From: Pomphorhynchus laevis
Taxonomy: Eukaryota > Acanthocephala > Palaeacanthocephala > Echinorhynchida > Pomphorhynchidae
Length of the DNA stretch: 64,000 bases
Reading direction: 5' to 3'
NCBI GenBank assembly: GCA_012934845.2
Contig: WNNJ02002038.1
Span: 1-64,000 of the forward strand
The notes under the pieces are model-generated. The model saw only the letters and a program-made list of their open reading frames with translations. It was not told the origin of the DNA and searched no databases. The translations under genes and the position numbers were made by a program. Below are positions 49,001-61,000 of this stretch, in pieces (position 1 is the stretch's first letter; every line of letters starts with the position of its first letter).

Positions 49001-52000
49001 TACAAGGCTGTCAAAGGAGATCCAGGCCTTTCTGACTTTTCATAAAAGATAGTAACCAGAATTTGTTTTTACGAAGTAGTTATGTTTCCTTATTTTCATT
49101 GATGATATATTTACCAAATTATTATAGTAAGGTCCCAAATTTGTTATTTTTGTTATATTAATGTAATAATTTAGAATAATATATTATATTAAATAACTAT
49201 ATAATATTAAATATAAAAAATATTAAGTATTAAATATTAATAAATTATTAAATTATTTTTATTATTTTGAAATATAATATTTTATTAAATAATTTTTTAA
49301 AAATTTATACCATGTATCAAGATCAGGGGAATTTAAGAAGATTTTAATGTGGTAGTTGGCCCATATACAAACAAGAAACTAAAAATTACAAGACTCTTAT
49401 TCTAGGAGGTTTGTAAAACGTAAATATTCCAAAAGCAAATAAAATTTGTATTTAGTTTATTTCCAAGAATGACAGTGAGTTAGTACATCCTAAAAGAGCC
49501 TTTTAAATTATCGGAATTTGTTTTTAATTTTAGATTAGTAAAAAAGAAAATAAATTTGTATATTCTAGGAGCAGCTTGAATAACAAAGATTATCAAAAGT
49601 AAAAAATGAGTAATTTTATAAAAATATAGACATGTAAAGAAAATAATTCATATAACCCTAGGATCAATCAATTCATTTCATTTATTTGAGTACTTTTATC
49701 GAATTTTATAGTTATGAAATTTCGAATAATTATGACATATTATCGGAATATTTCATAATAAATTAATTTCAGATTAGTATATTTAATTAAAGAAATCAAC
49801 CCAACATTATGTATTAATTATTATAGGTAGCTATTAATTGTATGATTTTTAATTGTTGATTTCTAATCGCTAATTGTCGCTACCGAATTAACCAGTTAAA
49901 ATAGGTAACATGTATTGACAACTCTTTATGTGAGAACATGAATGTTTGTATTTTAGGGTTTTGATGCTTTAAATCGCCAACTTCGTATACCATTATCAGG
50001 TTGGATTACTGCCATGTAGTTTGGTTTTAATTTTTTTCTATGATTTAGCGTACGATAAGAGTTCATTTAATATGCATTTAAACATGTATGGAATAAGTAT
50101 GGAATCTGCAGAAATATTAGCGAATCTTAACACCCAATATGAACGCAATTGCTGCGAAGTGCACAATAGATTACAATTCAATAGCGCGTTGGTGAATTAT
50201 TTTCTATTTTAGAAACATTTACTTGTTACTAAATTGAAAGCATAAATTGAAAGCATAAATTGAAAGCATAAATTGAAAGCATATTTTGAAAACATTAATT
50301 GAAATTATTCAATATTATGTATATCAAATATTTTTTTCATTTTCTAATAGTAAAAGCATTTTATTAAAAGCGTTTTCTATTTTCTAATTGATATATTTTT
50401 TTATAATTTTCTACTTTTTATTTCTATTTTCTAATAGTAATCAAATCAGCTAACTGAGTAATTTAATATAATTATAAGATAAAATAATTAAAAAATAAAT
50501 AAAATAATAATGCTAACTAAAATTTTAATTATTAAATAATAAATAGTTATAAATAATAAATAATTGTTATAAGATTTTATATAATTTATATAAAATTAAA
50601 ATTTAAAAATTAATGGTTTAAAATAAAAGTCAATTTTTATGAATTGACTAAAAATAACAGACGCTGTATAAGAATAAGGATTAGAAGTCATCAGGAGGAT
50701 CTGCTTTGTTATCAGGTTTCAACCATATTCCTCCACCGAACATAAGAGTAGGGCCAAATACATGCTAATTACGTATTTCATTTGATAAAATTTGATTATC
50801 CAGCATTCATACAAAATACATCTCTTATAATTTGTGGAAAGCCAAATATCGTTACATATTTTACTATTTCCTTTTTGATTTTTTGTTAACAGTAACCAAT
50901 TAATTAAAGTATTTTACTATTTTCTGCTTGATCTTATTTTTATAGTAACCTAGTTTAAAATATGTATCTATTAAATTATTTAAATGATTTTTAAGAAAGC
51001 CAATATCATTACATATTGTTGTCATTCTTAAAAATTTCATTATTTAATGTATTATATTTTATATTATATGGTATGCATGAATGCTCATGCAAAAATATGT
51101 TTCTTGTAAATTTAAATATGTCATCTTTACGATATAATTAATAGTAGTTTTAGTTAATGTTAATTTAATGTTCATATCTAGATATACACCTTTATCATTA
51201 ATATTGGTTTTATTAAGAATGAGATAAATTTGTTCACTTATTGAATATAATTAAATAATAATAATTTTAATTGATGTTAATTTAATATTCATATCTATAA
51301 AACTTATTTATCATCAATATTGGCTTTATAAAGAAAAGGGCTACCTGGATAAATGTGTGTTAATCAACAATTATTGTATTGATTTATATATTTTACAATT
51401 TTTTGTTTGATTTTATTGTTGATTGTAACCAAGTTTACAATAACCTCGTATATAAAAGTCTGATTTTGGAATGTTATTTAACGAGTTATAGTATTAAAAA
51501 ACGAGGTAGTTAATATTCATTATACCTTCTTTATTATTAATATTGGTATTATTAAGAATAAGGCAACCCTGATAAATTTGTTAAGTTTAGAACAAAAATT
51601 GTTAGAGTTAACATATATCATCAATATATCGAAACATATATTTCATACCTTTATATAATTTAGACTTATTTTTTATACAGTTATGAACAAATTCATATTC
51701 TATAAAACTTAAAAACAAGTCAGCCGTAATTCTGCTACTATTACCACCCATTGGAATACCTTTTACTTGTCTAAATATAGATGTCCCTACTATTAAATAA
51801 TTTTGATTTATCAAAATATTTAAGGATTCTATTAATTCAATTTTATCCATATATTTATATTTATTTGATGGTTTAATTTTTGTTAGATAGGCGTTATAAT
51901 TATTATAGCATATATATGTATATCTTTTTCCGAATATATGATTAATTAATTTTACTAACGCTTCTTTAATATCTACTAAATCTAGATTTGTATAAAGCGT

Positions 52001-55000
52001 ACTAAAATCGTATGTATTTATATTTTGAAAATTTATTCCTTTTGTCTGTATTGCTATTGTTCGATAGCTCCTGCTATCATCATAAGGATTACAATAAAAT
52101 GTTCCAAAAGTTTTGTGAACATTTTATCGTAATCCTCATAATGATAGCAGCAGCTATGGGAATAATTTTTTCAAATAAATGAAATCTATTTTCTTTGTTG
52201 TTCCAATAAAATTATATAATCATTTCATTAAACTAAGTATAAAGTTAGCCAAAGCAGTAAAATTATATGTATCGATAAATGACTATATACTAATTGATTT
52301 GAGTTTTTTCTTTTTATCAAATTTTTATGAATGTAAAAAATAGTAAACGCATCTGTAAAATAATAATGTCGCTTTTGAAATAAAAATAATAATCTTCACA
52401 TATCTAAATAATTAAGCTTTTCTGAAATAATAAATAAAGCTTATCTAAATAAGCTTTTATGAAATAATTAATATAATCTAAATAAAAAAATAGAAACTGA
52501 TATCTTTGTGATATGTGATTACCTCTATATTTGAAATGATAAACAGTTGTAATAATTGTATTATGTAAATAAATAATTAAAATAAAAATGTATTTTAAAT
52601 TTTATAAGTAATTTAGTTATATTTTTGCTTTAGATATTTAATTCAAAAATTAGCAGAAATATATTTATATCTCAGAGTACTAAATCTTATAAATTTGTAA
52701 TTAATCGCAAAAACTTATTTTACTAATATTTGACAGCAAGCTACGTTCGCTGTAAAGTTGATGAAAATAATTAAAAAGTGGAAATACATGGTTGGCATAG
52801 TAAGTTATAAATTAGCTAATTATGAATTAGAAACAAATCTATTTTTTGTCAAATTAATAAACTTTTAAATGTTACTGTTTTTAACGTATAATTGAGAATA
52901 TTTTATCGAGTATGTTATAACTCCTTATATTTTAATGACCGATTTAAATTTAAATTTAATTTTTGCTTGTTTCATGGAGCTTATTATTGTCGTATTCAAC
53001 AAGATATGCTTAATGTATAATTTATTATACATTTATTAACTTATTATAATGGGTAATTTATTTTATTTTAAATATCTCTTTTATTTTTACAAAATCTTTC
53101 CGGTTTTGCTTAATTTCTCGATTAAAACAGAACCATCTAATTATTTACGTCTTATAAAGGTAAGTGCTAATTCGGAGACTATAATACACCAATGCCATCG
53201 ATTTGTTTTATTTGAAAATTCTCATAACCGATTTGATTTGACTCTTGCCAGATACGAGAAAAGTGTTCAGCTCTACCCAACAATTAAAAAATTATGGAGG
53301 AGTTATTTATTTTATGCCGTAAGGTTGCTCACTTATCTTTCTGTGCTAATACTTATTTTTAGATAAAAGATGATGTAGATCTTGATATATTATTACAGAT
53401 TTGCGATCGTGCAATTCGTAATTGCCCGTCCATTTCGGAGTTTCGTATTCAAAAAGCAATTACCCTCGAAAGATTAAACAACGGTCAAGCTGCGGCTATA
53501 AAATGTATTATTCTCTAGTGTTTCGTTTTCTTAATATTCTTCATTTGCATAGCTGTTTACAATGATGCTCTTAACACAGATCTACAATCGCCTCGAGACT
53601 ACGCGAAAGTATGGATTGCCTTTATTTCATACCTACGTAGATGCTGTACATTTTCAAATCCAGGTATGTTTAGAATTCGTTTGCTTAGATAAACGATTTT
53701 AAACTGGATTTACATAAACCCGTTTTATTTCATAGCACATTTTCTAATTTTAAAGCGTTCTCCGAATTTAAATTCCCAAATATTAAATATCGCGTTTTTA
53801 AGATTTTAATCAACATATTTTATCTTAGAAGCTAAGAATAAGATAATAAAAGGCAACAATATTAGTCTACCGAATTGATGGCAACCGAAATGACTAGTGA
53901 TACTTTATTCTACTGATGAGTTGTGCCGGGTACTACGTTAGTTCTGTGCTAATGTACTCGTCTAGAAGTGACATTGTGACTGAAAATCGTTAATCAAAGT
54001 TCAGTCTATTAAGCAAAACTTTTTCTATAAATGCCGTATTTCGTAAAAAATTCTGGATTGTTGTTTACTCATCACATCTGTCCACCACTATTATATATAA
54101 ACCACCAGTGGGTAATGAGTGTTGTCGAGTACACCATCATTTCGATGCTAAAGTGGTCGTCTAGAAGTGACATGGAACATGTAGTTCGTTGATCGAAGCC
54201 AGTTTCAATCGGCAACTATATTGAATGCATTACAAATTATATTCGGAATCCTGGCCGTTGTTTCATTCTGCACAGCCGGATTTAACTTATATATAGTCAC
54301 TGGCGATTACTTCAGATTATAATCACTACATATTGTTTTGGTGAATCTGAAATATTTTCATTAATTTTAGCAAATGTAATTTTCATAAATTAGATATTTT
54401 TGAAGTTTCTACATTTTTTGTTTATTTGAGAATTTTAATCTATCAGTGCAAATGTCATCATTACAATTTGAAATTTTGCAATTTTACAATTTAAAATAAT
54501 ATGTTCGCTGATCTTACTTACCGCAGCAGCTTAAAGTGTATATTTTATCGTTTTTGTTATTGACCGCAATCGAGTTTGAAATAATTGAAGTTGTGTTTGA
54601 AATCTTAAACATCAATTGTTTTCGAAATTTGCTCATTTGACGATAATAATTCAACAATAATAAACAACAATTTGAAATGGTACGATACAAATTAAGAGTT
54701 TGATTATTTTTTTAATGTATTTAGACAGATGCAAATATAATTTTATTATGTTTATTTAACAAAATAAAATAATGAAATTGTAACATTACAATTATTCAAT
54801 TAAATTAATTGAATTGATTAATTAAATTAATCAACTAATTAATTAGTTGATTAAATCATTAATTTAAAAATTGTCTTTATTTTTCTTTTTGCTTTTAGAT
54901 GGTAACTTTGAAAAGGAATTCAGAGGATCGTTTCTATTAGCAATTAATCAACTATTTGAATGTATTGTTCTCTTTTATTATTTATTTACTGTATTCTGCT

Positions 55001-58000
55001 CATTCAGATTTTGAAACAAAAGCGGATCCGGATTGCTTTCTAGAGCGATTTTGGGCTTACTCCGAGGTGAATTTTATTAACATTCCCGTGTATATTCGAT
55101 AATCGATTAGTTCTAATTTTTTTAGTTTTATGAAAATATTGCAAGTTTTAAGCGTTTACAATATTGAATTATAGTTTATTATACAAATATTATATTAATT
55201 GATTCATTATTAATTACGATATATTAAATTATATAAAATTATATAAAATTATATATTAAATTATATATTATATTATATCAAATTAATTATTAGAAGGTTT
55301 GTACTACTAACCTTCTTGGTTTTCTTCTTTATTATATTTTTATCTTATCAGTTTTAGATATCAGTTTAAAATGTATGAAGTTGAAGTGATGATAATGGAG
55401 GTAGTTTCTGGTGCGAAATCCCCTTTGTGATCTTATATATAAAATACATGATTATAATAATCAAAAAATGTTTATATAACTTGTATCTAATGCAAATATT
55501 TAATGAAAATATTTGCTATTTCAATATATTTGAGTTCACTCACTTAAAAATATCTCTTTTAAGAGAATTTAAAAAACCCAACTCTCCTTATTGGGTGTTC
55601 TAATGGAGAACTCTCTCTTAGGAAGCCATACTAACAGAATCATTAAAATAATTACTTTATCATTACGATTTAAAGGGTTAGAGATTAAAAGCCAACTATC
55701 TAAATTCACAACTCTTTGGAATTCTTCTGAAATGTTTCAAAGAAGCGAGAAGAAAAAATATTGATGTTAACAAAGTGCAGATGTTTAACAGAAAATTACC
55801 TAAGCTTCACAACTTATTTAAACGTAAACCGTATCTATTATTACATTATTTAAATTATTCAATTCGTATGTTGTTATCACTTGTTTTATGATTTTGCTTT
55901 ATGATTTTGTTTTGCTTTTTGGTATTTTCTTTTTAGTTTTAAGTAGAAATGCGCAATCGATGCTTGTACTTTTGCACAAATGTTATTGTGTAATCCTGAT
56001 GATGATAGCAGGCGCTATCGAAATATTGATTTTTTTCGAACAAAGAAAAATCATTTTGTTCTTTGTTTTAATAAAACTATATGAAGCTTTTAATATTTTT
56101 GGAAAAATCTTTTTAATTTTGATTTTTTTTAATTTATTTTGATATTTATTTTAATTTTAGTGCATTTTTAGGCGAAATACTTTAACAACATGAACCGTGC
56201 GCGTGAAATTTGGCGAGAGAACATTTTTGAAATTGGGCATTCCGGTAAATTTTCTTTCTGGAAGGAATATCTAGATCTTGAAAGGTTGGCTTACTAATAT
56301 TTAATTAAGAAAATTTATTTTAAAATATGTTCTTACTGTGAACGAAATGCTATTCTTAAAAATAATTTATCTATTCTTTCAAGATTTGAAAGAATAGGCA
56401 AAAGTACAAAATATAATTAAATACTGAAGTCAACAAAATATTCAAGTTCAAATTACTCCTAAATTTCAACTTCTGATAAAATATTTTATGGATTATATAC
56501 TTTGTGTTAGATTACCGTATTACTTAAGCTATTCATCTTCGAACTTTATATCTAAACTATAAAAGATAAAATGGCCTATCTAACTGAAATTCGTGAAATT
56601 CATCCTCAGAATATAAATTAAGAGTTTTTTTTGGTAAAAAAACTCTTAATTGGAAATAACCTTTTCAATTTTACATATTTTTATCAAATATACTCTAGTT
56701 TATTGGTTCTATTCTAAAGTTCAGCAATAAATTTTAAATAACTTTTATTTAAGATTTTAAAAAATTTATGTCAAGTTAAAATTTAGAATTGAAATTTCAA
56801 ATAAAAGTTAATTTTTATGAATTGACTAATAAATAAAAACTAATGTATTAGAACAAGGATTCGAGTTAAATAGAGAATTGAACAATTATAATTGTGAATT
56901 TATTGTCTTATCAAAACATTTAATAAGCCCCTATTCATTGAACTTTACACATTTATATCCATTTAAGAGCCAATGTCACAAAGGTACTTTGTTACACATT
57001 TATTGTAATAACACGTTTTTTGCTGATATAGAAATTTTAGTTACATTCACCACAGCTTATTATTCTCCACGTAATATTAACATTTCATTACTCAGAGATG
57101 TAAGTCCGACATTAAATAATAGTGCAGGTTTATTAAAGTGGCTATTGTGGATATACATCCACTTTCAAGTCTACTAAATTACAGTGTACAACAAAACAAT
57201 TAAGTATAATCAAGAAGTTGATGTTAATGTGTGGGAGCGTTTGGGAGAGTTTTAAAGAGTAATTGAATCAATTACTACGGAACAGACAAAGCTAAATTTC
57301 GGTCAATAATGGTGATGTTAATAGAAATCATATATAGTATACAGTAATCACCGAAATAAAGCATTTTTATAATTTTGTATATTTTAGGTTACAAAAAGTT
57401 TTTTCCGAGCAAAATTGAAATAGTTATAGATACCTCTAAGTCTAGTTATTTCTCCAATTAAGTTAAATATTACAGTTTTATTAAAGTGGCCATTATGGAT
57501 ATATCCACTTACAAGTCCATATTCGTTTAATACAAACAAAAAAGTTCCGACTAGGAGTTCGTCTTGTAGACGAACTGCTAGTTAGAACGCATTTCTTAAA
57601 TTATAAGTAAAGCGATATTTCGAATACGATATCATAGAACTAAGCTCATCTCCGTTTAGCGCACACGCACTCATCGTTACAAATTCACTAAGAAAACGAA
57701 GAATGGTGATCGACCATTCGCGGACAATCAATTTATTTACAATGCTTGACGTAAATTACAAATTAAAAGTTTTTACAACAAATAAAAAATGAAATATAGC
57801 AAAAGATACAAAAGTATGATCAACCTTTGATGTTGATGTGGGAAAGCGTGTGGGATAGTTTTAAAGAGTTCCACAAAATCAGTGCAACCTTAAAAAAGTA
57901 CAGGTTTATTATTAAAGTGGCTATTGTGGATATTTACATCCACTTACAAGTCCACTAAATTACAAATTTACAGTTTTACAACAAATAAAAAATGGAAAAA

Positions 58001-61000
58001 AAACAAAAGTATGACCAAAATTAAAGGTTGATGTTGCACAAGGGAGGGTGTGGGACAGTTTAAAAGAATATTAATAATTGAAATCAATTACTAAGGGACA
58101 ATAAGAGCGGATACGGTGTTTGAAGGATGGAAAATAGGGGGTTGAGCCTATGGTGGAATGGCAGTTTATTGCAGAGAAGAGGGTAGCAATAAAAAGGAAC
58201 GGCAGCCATAGCTTGCAAAATATCCACCGAGACGAAGGATCTTCTAACGTTATTTAGTGTACTAACCCGAACTGTTATTCTTTTTTACTAATTTGGCTAC
58301 TAATACGGATACCGGCTGGCTTTCTTGATTAACAGGCATATTACGGATTTTTCCCAGCTCGTATCATTGATAAAAATGACATTAATCTTACCAAACTTAA
58401 GAGAGAAATTCATCAAATAAATCAAGAAATATCACATATTAATTCAATTTTGGAAAATAATCTCAGCCTAATTATATATCTTTCAGTGTGAGTTAGTTAT
58501 TTAAATGTTCCGTAATCAAATACAGGATGCATGAGGAAGAATGACTATATCGTCTTTTAAAAAATACATGTTTATTAAGTGGCTATTGTGGATATTTACA
58601 TCCACTTACAAGTCCACTAAATTACAAATTTACAGTTTCACAACAAATAAAAAATGAAATATAGCAAAAGATACAAAAGTATGATCAACCTTTGATGTTA
58701 ACAAAAAATGAAAACAAACAAAAAACAAAAGATCGATGCCAATATATTTATGTGTGGAAGAATGTGGTTTAGTTTAAAAGAGTGGGAATAATTGAGTCAA
58801 TTATTAAGGAACAAAAAAGAGCTTGAAGTATATAAAGGAGGTAGCTGAATGGATGGCAGTTTATTCAAGAGAAGAGGAGCAGCGATAAAAAGGAACGCCA
58901 TTCACAGTTTGAGGAAAAGGACGGAACATGGATAAGAAGAGATTTACATGATAAGAAGAGATTTACATGATAAAAGATTTACGGTGGTGAGGCGAGATCC
59001 GTTAAGTGTATAAAGATGCAGATAAGAAGGTGAGTTTGAGGAAAAGAGTCGAAAAGTGATACAAATCACACGGAATATAATGCGGTTTTCTATAGTTAAC
59101 CAGTTAAGTTTAGTGAGGCAAGAGGAAATGTGATCAAAACGGCCGTGGTGATAAAGGATACACACAACGGAATTCACAAGGCGGTAGAGAGGAAGAAGAG
59201 GTGATTTAGAGAAGAAAGCGGAAAAACTGAGTCAATAGTCAAATAGTCGAATAGTCAATAAGAGAGTGAAAGGATTTGAAATCAATCGAGTTCCTTACAC
59301 AGCGAAGATCGCAAAGTGGGAAATTGCAAGATCGTGTTTTGTCGCTAACGAATGAATCGAGAGAAAGACAGTTGTCGAAGTGAACTGCCAAGAAAGTGAA
59401 ATGATCAACAACAGGAAGAACGGCAAAATTAAGAAATACTAAAAAAGGATAGAGAGAAAGAAAGGGATATGATCTCTCATCCTCCTCTTTGTTTGAGGAG
59501 AGACAAACGAAGCGATGAAAAATGCTTGAGATGGAGAGAAGACAATTCGTAGATGAGGCGGAGTGCTCATCAATATGATGATTAGGAAAATTAGAGTAAT
59601 AGAGAATATCATTAGCATATTGCATGATGATTAAGTTATGGTCACACAATGATGGAATGATGGCAAAGGAGAAGAGCAAACATAATTGGTTCGAACATAT
59701 AATCTTGAGGTACGCTACAGAAGAAATAAAGGGTGGAAAAATACGCAATGGAAGATAACGCGAGAATCAAGATACAGTATCAGAATAAAAGCCATTATTG
59801 GTGCGAAGTCAATGAAGGAGGATAGAATGGTCAATATGCCAACTCAGTAGAATGGTGAGTTCGGGAAACAGATAAAAAGATGATACAGTTTGGACGAAAA
59901 AGGAGATATGTTAACCTAATTTAACACAACATGTTCAAGAAGTTTAGAGACATATAAAGCTTAGATATATGGTGATACGAGGATAGCTGCAAGGGATCAA
60001 GAAAATGCTTCTTGAGTAGTGATTGAGCTATGACGAATTTCCAAGCAGGATAAAAATAAGCACAGTGAATGGAAGAGTTTTTACATTGAGGTTAAAAAAT
60101 GAGCGAGTTGGGTGACTAAAGATTTTAGTATATAAGTAGGAATAGGATTAGCAGGAGATGTTCTGATAGGTAAAGATTAAAGCACAGGAGAAACATCGTC
60201 GACAGATACAGGAAGAAAATGAAAGAGTTCAGTCAGACGAAGAATCAACAAAGAACACGAGATAGGAGAAAAATTCATCCCTTGAATAGTTGAAACGATC
60301 TTCGATCGAAGGTAAACAGAAAATATATTCGGATCGAGAATGCTAGCAGAGGTTGAACGCGACATTGTAATGCTGATAGTATTCCATTTAGATCTTGAAT
60401 TAGTCGAAGATAGAAGCTTATTCTTTCAATAGAACAAAGACTAACTACGCATGAGGGAACAGTAAGAGTATAGAAGAGATTTCATAATCAAAGAGATTAG
60501 ACAGTTAGTTCTGCGGTTGGAGATTGAAATTTGAAGACATGAGAGGAGAGGCAATTATTAGAGAACGAAAAAGTGGAAGATCGAAAGACGTTTCAACTGT
60601 CGACGAATAATAGGTCACGCAGAGAAAGAACAGTGTATAATATATATAGAGTAAATTAAAATCTTGAAGGCTTAAAGATTCAATAATCAAGTTAATATTA
60701 ATATATAAATAAAATTGAATAAATAGAATCCTTAAATATTATGATAAATCAAAATTATTTAAAAGTACGGGCATCTATATTTAGACAAATAAAATATGTT
60801 CCAATGGTAGATAATAGTAGCTCAATTATAGCTTACTTATTTTTAAGCTTTGTTGAAATAAAATCAAACACAGAATTGTAATAAAATATATAAATCATCA
60901 AAATAATTTAAATTATTAATTTAATAATCATTTAAATTTTTATTTAATAATCTTCAAATAACCATCATTTAACTCTTATATTGTATTATAGTATATTTTA

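Larger units (their letters stand above)
57123..58620 (-). repeat. Four LINE H-type 3' tails in a row
   Basis: The tail block (plus strand tttattaaagtggctattg, then a hairpin, then acttacaagtccactaaat) occurs at about 57127-57178, 57480-57520, 57902-57965 and 58570-58625. Hairpins: 57147-57162 (GTGGAT-ATAC-ATCCAC), 57496-57507 (TGGATATATCCA), 57926-57943 and 58588-58605 (GTGGAT-ATTTAC-ATCCAC). All point the same way, as expected of successive 5'-truncated insertions into one hotspot or of tail duplication. Confidence 0.8.

Noticed and set aside
50021-50212. The open frame beginning at 50021 as an independent small gene.
   Set aside because: It coincides with SART3 exon 6 in frame; the upstream part is the 49-nt intron 5.
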